Counted from the stretch's first letter, positions 44,477 to 55,083 are shown. The stretch: DNA of 64,000 nt from Mycolicibacterium helvum (GCF_010731895.1 NZ_AP022596.1:5580001-5644000); one strand, 5' to 3'. Notes: a model not told the origin generated them from the letters alone. Numbers and translations are program-made.

Positions 44477-45912
44477 CAGGTTTCGGCCGGCCCCACCCGG
44501 TAGATCGACTTGAGCGAGAAGAACGCGTCCAGCCCCTCCGGCCCGAGTTCACGGCCGATGCCGCTGGCCTTCACTCCGCCGAACGGCGCGCGGAAATCCA
44601 GCTGATAGTCGTTGATCCCGATGGTTCCGGTGCGCACCGCCCTGGCCACCTCGGTGGCCCGCTCGTCATCGGTGGACCACACCGTGCCGGCCAGGCCGAA
44701 CTCGCTGTCATTGGCCAACGCGACCGCCTCGTCGTCGCCGTCGTACGGGATCACCGCGAGCACCGGGCCGAAGATCTCCTCCTGGGCAATGCGGTCGGTA
44801 TTGTCCACGTCGGCGAATACTGTCGGTGAGACGAACCACCCGCGCTGCTGATCGGCCGGAACCGAGCCGCCCGCAACAAGTTTGGCTGAACTGTTCTTAC
44901 CCGACTCGATATAGCCCAGTACCCGATCGCGCTGGCGGTCGCTGACCAGCGGCCCGATATCGGTCGAAGTATCCAGCGGGTCACCGACTTTCAGGCCGTC
45001 GACCATGTCGACCAGTGCGGCCAGCACCTCCTCGTAACGTGACCGCGGCGCCAGAATCCGTGAACTCAGGTGGCAGGTCTGACCGTTGTTGACGAACGAG
45101 GCCGTGCGCAGTCCCTTCATGGTGGCGTCCAGATCCGCGTCGTCGAGGATGATCGCCGCGGACTTGCCACCCAACTCGAGGGTGACCGGCCGCAGGAGCC
45201 GCCCACATACCTCGCCGATCGCGCGCCCCGCTGCCGTCGACCCGGTGAACGTGACCTTGTCGACCCCGGGGTGGGCTACCAGGTAGGCGCCCGCCGCTGC
45301 GCCACCGGGCACGACGTTGAGCACACCCGGCGGCAGCCCGGCCTCCGCGGCGGCCTCGGCGAAAACCAAGGCGTCCAGAGCTGTTTCGGGGGCGGCCTTG
45401 AGAACTACCGTGCAGCCGGCCGCCAGTGCCGGCGCCAGCTTGAACGCGGCCAGCGCCTGTGGGTAGTTCCACGGCACGATCGCAGCCACCACCCCGACGG
45501 CTTCCCGGCGCACGACGGTATGCCCGATCATGCTCGGCCGGATCTCCTCGATCGGCGTGTCAGTGATCAGCTGGGCGTAGTAGCGCACCAACGCGGCCGG
45601 GAACCGGCCGTTTGCCCCGCGGGACAACGACATCGGCATGCCGTTCTCCCGGGTCACCAATTCGTCGGTGCCCCGAGCACGCTGGTCCAGTGCGGCGGCG
45701 AACGCGTTCAGCATCGTCGCACGATGATCCGGTGAGGCGGACTGCCAGGCGGGCAACGCCGCTGCGGCGGCGGCCACCGCGGCATCGATCTCGGCTTCGG
45801 TGGAGCTGGCACCGTCACCTAGCGCCTCGCCGGTGGCGGCTTCGATCACCGGGTGTGCTTCCTCGGCGGCCCGGAACTGGCCGTCGATGAAAATCTTTGC
45901 CGCCGTGCTCAT
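44476..45912 (-). CDS. aldehyde dehydrogenase (NAD(P)+)
   Basis: A 478-residue ALDH-superfamily enzyme. PWNYPQALAAFKLAPALAAG is the cofactor-cleft segment, VTFTGSTAAGRAIGE the Rossmann loop, LELGGKSA the general-base Glu and NNGQTCHLSSR the catalytic Cys. It oxidises an aldehyde to an acid with NAD(P)+. It sits downstream of the CaiB-type gene on the same strand; their ends overlap by four bases, suggesting co-translation. Confidence 0.92.
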   Translation of the reverse strand: MSTAAKIFIDGQFRAAEEAHPVIEAATGEALGDGASSTEAEIDAAVAAAAAALPAWQSASPDHRATMLNAFAAALDQRARGTDELVTRENGMPMSLSRGANGRFPAALVRYYAQLITDTPIEEIRPSMIGHTVVRREAVGVVAAIVPWNYPQALAAFKLAPALAAGCTVVLKAAPETALDALVFAEAAAEAGLPPGVLNVVPGGAAAGAYLVAHPGVDKVTFTGSTAAGRAIGEVCGRLLRPVTLELGGKSAAIILDDADLDATMKGLRTASFVNNGQTCHLSSRILAPRSRYEEVLAALVDMVDGLKVGDPLDTSTDIGPLVSDRQRDRVLGYIESGKNSSAKLVAGGSVPADQQRGWFVSPTVFADVDNTDRIAQEEIFGPVLAVIPYDGDDEAVALANDSEFGLAGTVWSTDDERATEVARAVRTGTIGINDYQLDFRAPFGGVKASGIGRELGPEGLDAFFSLKSIYRVGPAET

Positions 45913-48260
45913 CTGGTGACTCCCGTGGTCTCGGTATCCGCTGCGGGTGCGAACAGTACTCCGCCGGCGATCAAGCGCTCGATGTCAGCGCTTGCCATGC
46001 CCAGCACGTCTCGGCACACCTGGCGGGTGTCGGCGCCGGGAAGCGGCGCCGGGCGCTGTGGGGCGGGCGGTATGTGACGGTAGGCTGCCGGCCCGGCTTC
46101 GGTGGGCAGCGGCCCGTCGAACAGTGGATGGACCATATCGCTGAACACCCTGCGCAACCGAAGCTGCGGGTCGTCGCGCAGGTCGGTGGCCCGGTACATC
46201 GGGCCCGCGGGAACGCCGACGGCCTGCAGCTCCTCGGCGGCCTGCAGCGGCGACCGATCTCGCACCCAGGTTGCCAGTTCGTCCTGGCCGATCACCGCGG
46301 CGATCGCCTCCCGATCCGCGTCCGACCGTACCGACACCACACACCATTCGTCGTCGCCGGCGCACGACAGCACCCGGTGCGTGGTGGGATCCGAATCGAT
46401 TCGTTGCCCGCCGGTAGCGGCTGCGGCCAGCGTGACGTACAGCGTGTCGAGCTGGTTGATCGCCGCCTCGGCCTGCGAGACGTGGATCCGGGCGCCCACG
46501 CCGTCGCGCTCGCGCCGGATGAGCCCGGCCAGGGCGCCGATCGCGCTGATCCGCCCGACGACATGGTCGGGAAAGATCGTCGTCGCGTCGTAGAACGCAT
46601 GCCGCGCGGTGGGCGCGGCCGGCTCATCCGATGTCCACAACCGGGTCACCCCGATGGTGGCGCGCACCAGCGGGCCGTAGCCCATGCGCCTGCTCCAGGG
46701 GCCGGTGTCGCCGAATGCGCTGCTTTCGGCCAGCACCAAACCGGGATTGAGCTCCAGCAGCCGTTCGTGGGAAAAGCCCAGCGCGGGCAGTGTTCCCGGC
46801 TTGAAGTTGGCGAACACCGCATCCGATGCAGACACCAGACGGCTGAACAGTTCGGCGCCTTCCGGGCTGCGCAGCTCCAGGCCAAGACCGAGGTTGTTGC
46901 GATGGGCGCGAGCGAACGACTCGCTGATCTGCTGATTCGGTCCCTTCTGGCGTAGCCCGTCGGGATAGCTCGAACTCTCGACCTTGATCACCTCGGCGCC
47001 CAGGTCAGCGAACAGCCGGCTGAGTTCCCCGCCCGCGACGATGACGCCCAAATCCAGAACTCGAATACCCGCCAGTGGCCGACCGCCAACCTTCCGGGTT
47101 GCCCCCGGGGTGAATGGTGTTGATTCCCAGTGCTTGTCGCCGCCGCTGAGCCCAGGTGCCGGGGCGCGGTAGCCGGCGCGGGTGCCGTCAATCACCCAGT
47201 AGCCGACCGGCACGCGGGCGGCAACGCCGGGCGCCAGCTCGGTGTCGATCAGGGCCCCGACCGCGGCGAGGTGCTCGGAACCCAATGCCTGCGACGGGGT
47301 CAGGACGGCGGCGATCGGTACCCCGTGTGCCTGACCCTCGGCCACCAGCTGCTTCATTGTCCGGTCGGCGAACAACGCCGCCATCAGCTGGCTCAACTCA
47401 CCGAATGCCTTGGTGCGGGCCGCAATCGACTCGAAGCTGGGATCCTGGAACTGCTCGGGCTCCCCCAGCCAGGCCCGCATGCCGTGCCATTGCCGCGGGG
47501 AGAGGACGCAGAGCCGGACGTAGCCGTCTCGGCAGGCGAAAATCGGATATGCGTCCTGGTTTCTGGGCCGCCCCCGCCACCGTTCGGTAGCGTTGCGGGC
47601 GGTCGCGGCCTGACCCTGGGTGCCGAATGCTGGATCCAGCGTCAAGACCACCGCATCGAAGCGCGAGAAGTCGACGTAATCCCCTGTTCCGCAGCGCAAT
47701 CGATTGAAGTACGCCACCAGGACCGCCCAGGCTGCCTGTACCGCTGCGGTGGCCGACGCGATGCCGTCCGGCGGCAGCACCGGAGTGCCGGATGCCGGGC
47801 CCGAGCGAGACAGCGCCGAGCACATCGCATAGAGCACCGCGTCGGTGGCCTGCCAGGTCGCGTGCGGACCCTGGGTCCCGAAATCGGTGACCACCATGGT
47901 GACCAACTGCGGGAACTGGTCGGCCAGGGTGGCGCACGAGGTGCCGAACGCGGCCGCGAGTCCGGGTGCCCCGCTGTCGACGACGATATCGGCGCCGGCG
48001 ACCATCTCGAAGAACAGCGCGCGGTCGGCATCGTCGGATGGATCGAGCACGACGCCGCGCTTGTTGGCGTTGTGCAGGGCGAATGGGACGCTGACCCCGT
48101 CCAGGGTCGGTCGGGCATGGCGTGCGGGGCTACCTCCGGGCGCCTCGATCTTGATGACGTCGGCGCCCAGGTCGGCTAGCAACCGGGTGACGCCGTCGCC
48201 CGTCTGATCGCACAGGTCCAGTACCCGCACCGAGGCGAGCAGGCGATCGTGAACCGTCAC
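45909..48260 (-). CDS. tandem-domain CoA-transferase (CaiB/BaiF family, Rv1866-like)
   Basis: A 783-residue protein made of two class III CoA-transferase domains: the first begins VRVLDLCDQTGDG and the second IRVLDLGVIVAGG near residue 385, with CoA-binding LADLGADVIKIEAP and FADLGAEVIKVESS. Such enzymes move CoA between carboxylic acids. It starts with GTG overlapping the LLM gene stop (GTGA), and its stop overlaps the aldehyde dehydrogenase start. The set could form one operon processing an acid or aldehyde (inference). A size match to M. tuberculosis Rv1866 is recalled. Confidence 0.8.
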   Translation of the reverse strand: MTVHDRLLASVRVLDLCDQTGDGVTRLLADLGADVIKIEAPGGSPARHARPTLDGVSVPFALHNANKRGVVLDPSDDADRALFFEMVAGADIVVDSGAPGLAAAFGTSCATLADQFPQLVTMVVTDFGTQGPHATWQATDAVLYAMCSALSRSGPASGTPVLPPDGIASATAAVQAAWAVLVAYFNRLRCGTGDYVDFSRFDAVVLTLDPAFGTQGQAATARNATERWRGRPRNQDAYPIFACRDGYVRLCVLSPRQWHGMRAWLGEPEQFQDPSFESIAARTKAFGELSQLMAALFADRTMKQLVAEGQAHGVPIAAVLTPSQALGSEHLAAVGALIDTELAPGVAARVPVGYWVIDGTRAGYRAPAPGLSGGDKHWESTPFTPGATRKVGGRPLAGIRVLDLGVIVAGGELSRLFADLGAEVIKVESSSYPDGLRQKGPNQQISESFARAHRNNLGLGLELRSPEGAELFSRLVSASDAVFANFKPGTLPALGFSHERLLELNPGLVLAESSAFGDTGPWSRRMGYGPLVRATIGVTRLWTSDEPAAPTARHAFYDATTIFPDHVVGRISAIGALAGLIRRERDGVGARIHVSQAEAAINQLDTLYVTLAAAATGGQRIDSDPTTHRVLSCAGDDEWCVVSVRSDADREAIAAVIGQDELATWVRDRSPLQAAEELQAVGVPAGPMYRATDLRDDPQLRLRRVFSDMVHPLFDGPLPTEAGPAAYRHIPPAPQRPAPLPGADTRQVCRDVLGMASADIERLIAGGVLFAPAADTETTGVTR

Positions 48261-49138
48261 GAGTCGGCCGCCAACAGCCGCTCCACCCATTCCAACGCAG
48301 TGTCGGTGTCCTCGACGACGTAGAGAGTGTCAACGAAGACATCACGATAGGCGTTGTCCCGCAGCACTTTCAATGCATCCTCCACTGCCTCGATCGGTGT
48401 TCCTTCCGCGACGTTGAGCCGGACGTGGGTGGCGATGGCCGCCGGATCGCGTCCCGCTGCCTGTGCTGCATCGTCGATCACCCTGCGCTGAGCATCGAGC
48501 TTGTCGATCCGCACGTTGCCGGGCACGCCGACCACGGCCAGCCACCCGTCGGCCCGGCGGCCGATCCGGCGCAGCCCCGCGGACGAAGACGCCCCCAGAT
48601 AGATGGGCGGACGCGGCTGCTGAACGGGTTTGAGACTCACCCACGAGGGCGGGATGCGATATCGATCACCGTGGAACGAGACCGGATCAGTGGTCCACAG
48701 CGCATCGAGCGCGTCGAGCATTTCGTCGAGTTGGGTACCACGATGCTCGAACGAGGCGCCGGCACCCCGATACTCCTCCGGCGACCAGCCGATGCCGAAG
48801 CCCGGCAGTACCCGGCCGCGGCTGACCACGTCGATGCTGGTCAATTGCCGGGCCAGCTGAACCGGCGGATACCACGGCGCCACCAGCACGCTGAACCCCA
48901 GCAGCGCCGACGTGGTCTCCGTCGCGGCGACCGTCAAGGCGACGAAGGGATCCAAGCTGCTCCGAAAATTCAGCGGCACCGTATCGCCGCCGCCGTAGCC
49001 GACCGACGGATCCGCCGCTGCCAAGAGCCGATCGCCCACCCACAGGCTTTCGGCGCCGAGTTGCTCGGCGGTCGAGGCGAATCGAGCCAAGTCGGCATGG
49101 GCGGACTCACCGAATTGCGGCAACGCGAAGCCCAGCAC
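48257..49138 (-). CDS. F420-dependent LLM-class oxidoreductase
   Basis: About 293 residues. The GTG at 49138 (VLGFALPQFGESAH) is chosen because it begins the first barrel strand and has GCGGG upstream. LWVGDRLLAA, the variable middle, and GRVLPGFGIGWSPEEY (cofactor site) are typical, followed by RPPIYLGASSSAGLRR. It should use F420. It is coupled by GTGA to the CoA-transferase gene and divergent from phosphoketolase. Confidence 0.83.
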   Translation of the reverse strand: MLGFALPQFGESAHADLARFASTAEQLGAESLWVGDRLLAAADPSVGYGGGDTVPLNFRSSLDPFVALTVAATETTSALLGFSVLVAPWYPPVQLARQLTSIDVVSRGRVLPGFGIGWSPEEYRGAGASFEHRGTQLDEMLDALDALWTTDPVSFHGDRYRIPPSWVSLKPVQQPRPPIYLGASSSAGLRRIGRRADGWLAVVGVPGNVRIDKLDAQRRVIDDAAQAAGRDPAAIATHVRLNVAEGTPIEAVEDALKVLRDNAYRDVFVDTLYVVEDTDTALEWVERLLAADS

Positions 49139-49217
49139 CCCGCCAGCGTAGTAGAGCGGCCCGTGAACAAATGGTGCCCCGCGGGCACGGTTGCGTCGAT
49201 CGGAGTTGGATGGGGGC

Positions 49218-51653
49218 ATGGAGTCGATAAGTGAAGACACGATCGCCCAACTCGACGGTTGGTGGCGCGCCGCCAATTACCTGTCCGTCGGTCAGATCTA
49301 CCTGCTGGACAACCCGCTGCTGCGGACGCCGCTGACGCGCGACAACGTCAAACCCCGACTGCTCGGGCACTGGGGCACGACCCCGGGTCTGAACTTCCTC
49401 TACGCGCATCTCAACCGTGCCATCAAGGCGCGCGAGCAGCCGACCATCTACGTCACCGGACCCGGCCACGGCGGTCCAGGGCTGGTGGCCAACGCCTACC
49501 TGGACGGCACCTACACCGAGACCTACCCCGACATCACCCAGGACGTCGAGGGCCTGCGCCGGCTGTTCCGTCAGTTCTCCTTCCCCGGCGGCATCCCGTC
49601 GCACGTCGCCCCCGAAACCCCCGGTTCGATTCACGAAGGCGGGGAACTCGGCTACGCGCTGTCGCACGCCTACGGCGCGGCATTCGACAACCCGGATCTC
49701 CTGGTGGTCGCGGTGGTCGGCGACGGCGAAGCCGAGACGGGCGCGCTGGCCACCAGCTGGCATTCCAACAAGTTTCTCAACACCACCAACGACGGCGTGG
49801 TCCTCCCGATCCTGCATCTCAACGGCTACAAGATCGCCAACCCGACCGTGCTGGCGCGTATCCCGGAAGACGAATTGCGCAGTCTGATGGTCGGATTGGG
49901 GCATCAGCCGTACTTCTTCGAGGTACCCGACGACGGTTCGACAGACCATGCCGACGCGCATCGCCGATTCGCCGCACTGCTGGACGACGTGCTGGACCGG
50001 ATCACTGAGATCAAGGCGAACGCCGCCGCCGGCGACGAGGAGCGGCCGGCCTGGCCGATGATCGTGTTCCGCACCCCCAAGGGCTGGACGGGGCCCGCCA
50101 CCATTGACGGCAAGAAGACCACCGGCTCGTGGCGCGCACATCAGGTCCCGCTGGCCAGCGCCCGCGACACTCCCGAACACCTGCAGGTGCTGGCGCAGTG
50201 GCTGGCGTCATACCGCGCCGAGGAACTGTTCGACGCCGACGGCAAGCTGGATCCGCACATCGCCGCACTCGCGCCGCCCGGCCAGCTCAGAATGAGCGAC
50301 AACCCGCACACCAATGGTGGGTTGCTGCTCAAGGACCTGCGACTGCCGGACTTCCGGGCCTTCGGCGTGGATGTGCCCGCACCCGGCGCCACCGTCGCCG
50401 AGGCGACTCGCGTGCTCGGGCAGTGGCTGACCGAAGTGATCCGGCTCAACCCGGACAACTTCCGGATCTTCGGACCCGACGAGACCGCATCCAACCGCCT
50501 GCAGTCCGTCTTCGAAGTGACCGACAAGCAATGGGAAGCCGAATTCGTCGGCCCCGAGGTCGACGAGCACCTGGCCCGGGCGGGCCGGGTGATCGAGATG
50601 CTCTCCGAACACCAGTGCCAGGGCTGGCTCGAGGGATACCTGCTGACCGGCCGGCACGGGTTGTTCAACTGCTACGAAGCGTTCATCCACATCATCGACT
50701 CGATGTTCAACCAGCACGCCAAATGGCTGAAGGTGACCAACCACATCCCGTGGCGCCGCCCGATCGCCAGCCTCAATTACCTGCTGTCCAGCCATGTTTG
50801 GCGCCAGGATCACAACGGCTTCAGTCATCAGGATCCGGGATTCATCGACCACGTCGTCAACAAGCGTGCCGAGGTGGTGCGGGTGTACCTACCGCCGGAC
50901 GCCAACACCCTGCTCTCGACCTACGACCACTGCCTACGCTCTCGCCAGTACGTCAACGTCGTTGTCGCCGGTAAACAGCCCCACCCCAACTTCCTCACCA
51001 TGGAGGAGGCGATCGCGCACTGCACCCGCGGACTGGGCATCTGGGAGTGGGCCGGCAACGAGAAGGTCGGACGCGATCCCGACGTGGTGATCGCCGCCGC
51101 CGGGGATGTGCCGACGCTGGAGGCACTCGCCGCCGTGGACCTGCTGCGCCAGCACTTGCCCGAGCTTCGCGTTCGCTTTGTGAACGTCGTCGACCTGATG
51201 CGGCTGCAGGACGCCACCGAGCATCCGCACGGTCTGTCCAACCGGGACTTCGACATGATCTTCACCCCGGACAAGCCCGTCATCTTCGCCTACCACGGTT
51301 ACCCGTGGCTCATCCATCGACTGACCTATCGCCGGAGCAACGACAGCCGGATCCACGTCCGTGGCTACAAGGAGGAGGGCACCACCACGACGCCGTTCGA
51401 CATGGTGATGCTCAACGACTTGGACCGCTACCACCTCGTCATCGACGTGATCGACCGGGTGCCGCAGCTGCAGTCGCGGTGTGCCACGCTGCGCCAGCGG
51501 ATGGTCGACAAACGTCTGGCCGCCCGCGAGTACACCCGCGCCTATGGCGACGACATCCCCGAGGTGCGTGACTGGGTGTGGCCGGACGCACGCGGAGCTC
51601 AGGGTGGCGGACCGGTCGACGCTGTCGCTGCGACCGGCGGCGACAACGAATAG
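49218..51653 (+). CDS. xfp: phosphoketolase (xylulose-5-P/fructose-6-P)
   Basis: An 811-residue thiamine-diphosphate enzyme, close to the usual 800. [19 protein letters not shown] and [20 protein letters not shown] are family blocks, and [20 protein letters not shown] is the ThDP motif. It splits xylulose-5-P or fructose-6-P to acetyl-phosphate plus glyceraldehyde-3-P or erythrose-4-P, a bypass that saves carbon. The ATG at 49218 follows TGGGGGC; an earlier in-frame start is possible. No ackA/pta gene is adjacent in this window. Confidence 0.95.
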   Translation: MESISEDTIAQLDGWWRAANYLSVGQIYLLDNPLLRTPLTRDNVKPRLLGHWGTTPGLNFLYAHLNRAIKAREQPTIYVTGPGHGGPGLVANAYLDGTYTETYPDITQDVEGLRRLFRQFSFPGGIPSHVAPETPGSIHEGGELGYALSHAYGAAFDNPDLLVVAVVGDGEAETGALATSWHSNKFLNTTNDGVVLPILHLNGYKIANPTVLARIPEDELRSLMVGLGHQPYFFEVPDDGSTDHADAHRRFAALLDDVLDRITEIKANAAAGDEERPAWPMIVFRTPKGWTGPATIDGKKTTGSWRAHQVPLASARDTPEHLQVLAQWLASYRAEELFDADGKLDPHIAALAPPGQLRMSDNPHTNGGLLLKDLRLPDFRAFGVDVPAPGATVAEATRVLGQWLTEVIRLNPDNFRIFGPDETASNRLQSVFEVTDKQWEAEFVGPEVDEHLARAGRVIEMLSEHQCQGWLEGYLLTGRHGLFNCYEAFIHIIDSMFNQHAKWLKVTNHIPWRRPIASLNYLLSSHVWRQDHNGFSHQDPGFIDHVVNKRAEVVRVYLPPDANTLLSTYDHCLRSRQYVNVVVAGKQPHPNFLTMEEAIAHCTRGLGIWEWAGNEKVGRDPDVVIAAAGDVPTLEALAAVDLLRQHLPELRVRFVNVVDLMRLQDATEHPHGLSNRDFDMIFTPDKPVIFAYHGYPWLIHRLTYRRSNDSRIHVRGYKEEGTTTTPFDMVMLNDLDRYHLVIDVIDRVPQLQSRCATLRQRMVDKRLAAREYTRAYGDDIPEVRDWVWPDARGAQGGGPVDAVAATGGDNE

Positions 51654-51713
51654 CAACCGAGCTGATCGCTCTTGAACTGGCCATATTGCGGCCACACGTA
51701 CACTTGGCCGGTT

Positions 51714-52475
51714 ATGTCCGAGCAGAGCGCGGTGGCCCCGCATCCCCATCCCGCGCTTTCGCAGCTGGCCGCGCTGCATCACTTCCGGGTCTACGTCGAC
51801 ATCGGCATCGTCGTCGTCGTGCTGGCGATGACCAACCTGATCGCCCACTTCACCACCCCGTGGGCCAACGTCGCTGTGGTGCCGGCGGCCGCTGTCGGAC
51901 TGGTGCTCCTGGTGCGCTCGCGCGGATTGGGCTGGACGGAACTGGGCCTGGGCCGCGAGCACTGGAAGTCGGGGGCCCTGTACGCGCTGGGCGCGGTGTT
52001 GTTGGTGCTGACCGTGATCGCGGTGGGCGCGCTGCTGCCCTGGACGCGGCCGATGTTCCTGAACAACCACTACGCCACCCTGTCGGGCGCGCTGCTGGCA
52101 TCAATGATCATCATCCCGTTGCAGACGGTGATTCCCGAGGAGCTGGCGTTCCGCGGGGTGCTGCACGGTGCGTTGGATCGCGCCTGGGGCTTTCGTGGCG
52201 TGGCGGCTGCGGGGTCGATGCTGTTCGGCCTATGGCATGTCGCCACTTCGCTGGGGTTGACCAGCAGCAATGTCGGTTTCACCCGGCTTTTTGGCGGCGG
52301 TGTGCTGGGCATGGTCGCTGGGGTCGTCATGGCGGTGCTGGCGACGGGAGCGGCCGGTTTCGTGTTCACCTGGCTGCGTCGGCGCAGCGGCAGCCTGATC
52401 GCGCCGATCGCACTGCATTGGTCGCTCAACGGCCTCGGGGCGCTGGCTGCCGCGCTGGTGTGGCACCTGTCCTGA
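51714..52475 (+). CDS. CPBP-family intramembrane protease
   Basis: A 253-residue multi-pass protein of the CPBP (Abi/CAAX) family. Its active-site motifs are PEELAFRG (EExxxR), FGLWHVAT (FxxxH type) and HWSLNGLG near the C terminus, within 7-8 hydrophobic helices. CPBP proteases cleave membrane or prenylated substrates; bacterial roles include bacteriocin self-immunity and stress responses. It stands alone with a clear promoter side. Confidence 0.85.
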   Translation: MSEQSAVAPHPHPALSQLAALHHFRVYVDIGIVVVVLAMTNLIAHFTTPWANVAVVPAAAVGLVLLVRSRGLGWTELGLGREHWKSGALYALGAVLLVLTVIAVGALLPWTRPMFLNNHYATLSGALLASMIIIPLQTVIPEELAFRGVLHGALDRAWGFRGVAAAGSMLFGLWHVATSLGLTSSNVGFTRLFGGGVLGMVAGVVMAVLATGAAGFVFTWLRRRSGSLIAPIALHWSLNGLGALAAALVWHLS

Positions 52476-52476
52476 G

Positions 52477-53064
52477 CTAGTCGCGGCGGCTGCGTCGCGC
52501 CCGGAATTCCCGGTTCTTCAGCTTGTTACCGCACGTGGCCATGTCACACCAAGTGCCCCCGTGGTTACGGGACCGGTCGTAGAACGCCCACCGGCAATCG
52601 TCGTTGCCACAGGCCTTGAGATGAGCCCAGGTGCCCTCGCGTTGAGCGTCGGAGACCACCAGCAGCAGCGACAGCAGCCGCCCTTCCATGGAATCGGTGT
52701 CGGGGGCCACCCGCAGCGTGCCTTCCGCGCCGAGCCGAACCCGGGCGCCGGCAGTATCGGTGATCCGCCTTAGTGGCTTCAGCTGGTCGTCGCTGGGCAC
52801 CGGGCCGCCCGCGTTGTGCACGAGCATGGCGCGCAGCGCTTCGCGCACGGCGCGAATGGTGTGTAGCTGTTCGCTGGTGGGAACGTCGCCGGAGGGCAGC
52901 AGTCCCTGGGCTTGCAGCCATGGCTGTGCATCGGAGGCGAGCGCCAAACGGTCGGCGCCGGATTCCCGATCGACGGTGTTGACCAGCGCTTGTATCCGAG
53001 ACAGCGGCGGTGGTGCCGGCTTGCCTTCGGTGTCCCCGAGCCACTCCGCAGGGGCCTGCGTCAT
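52477..53064 (-). CDS. CGNR zinc-finger regulator (ABATE domain)
   Basis: A 195-residue actinobacterial regulator. The N-terminal ABATE-like stress-induced domain is followed by a CGNR zinc finger, LKACGNDDCRWAFYDRSRN...CDMATCGNK, four cysteines in the usual spacing. It binds DNA and responds to stress. The ATG at 53064 is chosen. Three TGACCGGT repeats (53086-53124) lie directly upstream, and it is divergent from the gene at 53186, so autoregulation is likely. Confidence 0.83.
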   Translation of the reverse strand: MTQAPAEWLGDTEGKPAPPPLSRIQALVNTVDRESGADRLALASDAQPWLQAQGLLPSGDVPTSEQLHTIRAVREALRAMLVHNAGGPVPSDDQLKPLRRITDTAGARVRLGAEGTLRVAPDTDSMEGRLLSLLLVVSDAQREGTWAHLKACGNDDCRWAFYDRSRNHGGTWCDMATCGNKLKNREFRARRSRRD

Positions 53065-53085
53065 GTCACCCAGCCTAGGAGGACG

Positions 53086-53124
53086 TGACCGGTAAATCAA
53101 CTTGACCGGTCACGCATGACCGGT
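53086..53124. promoter_or_regulatory. TGACCGGT repeat operator at the CGNR gene
   Basis: TGACCGGT occurs three times, at 53086, 53103 and 53117, with start-to-start spacings of 17 and 14 bp; the middle one continues into the perfect palindrome TGACCGGTCA. It lies 22-60 bp before the regulator ATG and about 60 bp before the divergent gene. This is a strong candidate for the CGNR protein's own operator. Confidence 0.6.
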
Positions 53125-53185
53125 GTAGCGTTTTGATTGGTCATAAGAGAGGGCGACGAGGCCCATCTCGGAACAGGAAAAGGCC

Positions 53186-53704
53186 ATGGGGCCCAACGAT
53201 TTTCAAGACAACATCCGCCACGCCAACGCCCGCGACACTAGCATCCGGTTACCGGGCGGATTCGACGCCCCTGCGTCGGCCGAGCTGCTCGATGGCGCGA
53301 CGCTCAGTTCCCGCTTGAAGGCACGGCTTTTCGCCGGCCGACTCGACCGCGAAGTCGAAGTGGGCATCGTGCCATTGCCGGGCAGCTCGCTGGCCGTTCA
53401 CATCGCGCGGCTGACCTCCGTCGAGGAACGGGAAGCCCTCGCCAATACGCTGCGGCAAGCGTTGACCGAGCTGCGTCGCGCCCCTCGGGGCCTCTCCCCA
53501 CGGATCCCTGTGCATCCCGAGCGACTGGCCAGCAGCCGGAGCGTGATCGACGACATCACGCTGTTGCTGCATTCGCCACGCCCGGTGCGTGCGCGTGGCA
53601 TGGCCCGGCTGCGGTTACTGCTCTCTGATGGAACCGGGCCGCTATACCGCAACGGGCGCGGCAGCCTCGCCGCCGAGCTGCGCGGGGTCCTGGCCGCTCT
53701 CTAG
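53186..53704 (+). CDS. unknown soluble protein, divergent from CGNR regulator
   Basis: 172 residues. I do not recognise the family. It is helical and Arg/Leu-rich; no signal peptide or membrane segment. Compositional landmarks are SRLKARLFAGRLDREVEVG in the middle and SPRIPVHPERLASSRSVIDD near the C terminus. The start ATG at 53186 follows GGAAAAGG. It is divergent from the CGNR gene, sharing the TGACCGGT region, so it is probably regulated by that protein; this is inference from position. Confidence 0.6.
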   Translation: MGPNDFQDNIRHANARDTSIRLPGGFDAPASAELLDGATLSSRLKARLFAGRLDREVEVGIVPLPGSSLAVHIARLTSVEEREALANTLRQALTELRRAPRGLSPRIPVHPERLASSRSVIDDITLLLHSPRPVRARGMARLRLLLSDGTGPLYRNGRGSLAAELRGVLAAL

Positions 53705-53708
53705 GGCC

Positions 53709-54713
53709 CTAGGGCAACAGCACGGCGGCGCCCGCAATGCGTCCCTCGGCCAGGTCGGCCAGTGCTTGATCGGCTTGTTCGAGCGAATATTCCGGGGTGG
53801 TCACCGCGATGCGATGACGACCCGCCAATGCCAGGAACTCCCGCGCATCGGTGCGGGTATTGGACGTGACCGACCGAACCTGGCGCTCCTGGAACAGATG
53901 TCGCTGGTAATTCAGCGCCGGAATGTCGCTGAGATGGATGCCGGCGATCGCCAGCGTCCCACCGCGATCGAGTGCCTCCAGCGCCGGCAACACCAGATCA
54001 CCGACCGGAGCGAAGAGGATCGCCGCGTCGAGTTTGACCGGTGGCGGATCGGCCGCGCCCTGGACCGAGGCGGCGCCCAGCCCCAGCGCGAGTTCGCGGG
54101 CATCGGCCCCCCGGGTCATGACGTGGACCTCGGCGCCCTGTGCCAGTGCCACCTGGGCAGTGATGTGGGCGCTGCCGCCGAACCCGTACAACCCCAGCCG
54201 CCCCCCTTCGGGCAGTTCAGCACGCAGCAGCGACCGGTATCCGATGATCCCGGCGCACAGCAGCGGTGCGAGTTCGCTATCGGTGTAGCCATCGGGCAGC
54301 CGGTGTGCGAAAGCGGCTGGGACGGTGGCGAAATCGGCATAACCGCCGTCGGCGTCCCATCCGGTGTACAGGGAGTTCGGGCAGAGGTTCTCCGCGCCGC
54401 GCCGGCAGTAGTCGCACACTCCACAGGTGTGACGCAGCCAAGCGACGCCGACCCGGTCCCCCACCGCGAACTCGTCGCCGGCATCCGAACCGATTGCGAC
54501 GACCTCGCCGACCACTTCGTGGCCAGGTATGACGTGCGGGCGGTGCACCGCGAGATCACCCTCGGTGACGTGGAGGTCAGTCCGGCAGACGCCGCAGGCG
54601 CGCACCGCCACCAGGAGCTCGTCGGGCGCCGGCTGCGGAATCGTGGCGGTGGTGTCCAACTCCAGCGGCCGACTGCTCATCGGGCCGGGCCGGCGTACCC
54701 GCCAGGCGCGCAT
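53709..54713 (-). CDS. adhA: zinc alcohol dehydrogenase AdhA
   Basis: About 334 residues, medium-chain dehydrogenase. Catalytic Zn ligands: Cys in [10 protein letters not shown], His in PGHEVVG and a distal ligand; structural Zn cysteines in [15 protein letters not shown]. The Rossmann motif is [12 protein letters not shown]. The ATG at 54713 has AAGGGA 7 nt upstream; another ATG at 54734 is possible. It oxidises an alcohol with NAD(P)+. In M. tuberculosis adhA lies beside the GlsB-like gene and apa, as here. Confidence 0.88.
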   Translation of the reverse strand: MRAWRVRRPGPMSSRPLELDTTATIPQPAPDELLVAVRACGVCRTDLHVTEGDLAVHRPHVIPGHEVVGEVVAIGSDAGDEFAVGDRVGVAWLRHTCGVCDYCRRGAENLCPNSLYTGWDADGGYADFATVPAAFAHRLPDGYTDSELAPLLCAGIIGYRSLLRAELPEGGRLGLYGFGGSAHITAQVALAQGAEVHVMTRGADARELALGLGAASVQGAADPPPVKLDAAILFAPVGDLVLPALEALDRGGTLAIAGIHLSDIPALNYQRHLFQERQVRSVTSNTRTDAREFLALAGRHRIAVTTPEYSLEQADQALADLAEGRIAGAAVLLP

Positions 54714-54783
54714 CGCGGTCCCTTCGGTGCTCATCTGTCCATCGTGCAACGCGCCCGGGCAGGGCGCAGGTGGTGGTGTCCTG

Positions 54784-55083
54784 CTAGGTCTTGCGGACCA
54801 TGCCGACGATCCAGAGCAGGATCACCGAGCCGAGGACCGCGGTGAACAGGGTGAACCACCATCCGCCGGCCGCAGTGTCGAGGAAGAAGCTCAGCAGGAA
54901 CCCGCCGACCAGGGCGCCGATCACCCCGATGACGATGTTCATCAGAATGCCTGAGCCGCCGCCCTTCACGATCTTTCCGGCGATCCAGCCTGCCAGCGCG
55001 CCGATGATGATGTAGCCAATCCAGCCGACGCTGGTCAGCGTCGTCGAACGGGCGAGGAATTCAGTAGCTGCCACCATGTCCAT
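54784..55083 (-). CDS. GlsB/YeaQ-type small membrane protein
   Basis: A 99-residue membrane protein. Three hydrophobic helices carry [17 protein letters not shown] and [17 protein letters not shown], the transglycosylase-associated / GlsB-YeaQ-YmgE signature, followed by a final [13 protein letters not shown] helix. It is a predicted stress-related membrane protein without a known reaction. It lies between adhA and apa on the minus strand, as in M. tuberculosis Rv1860-Rv1862. Confidence 0.85.
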   Translation of the reverse strand: MDMVAATEFLARSTTLTSVGWIGYIIIGALAGWIAGKIVKGGGSGILMNIVIGVIGALVGGFLLSFFLDTAAGGWWFTLFTAVLGSVILLWIVGMVRKT

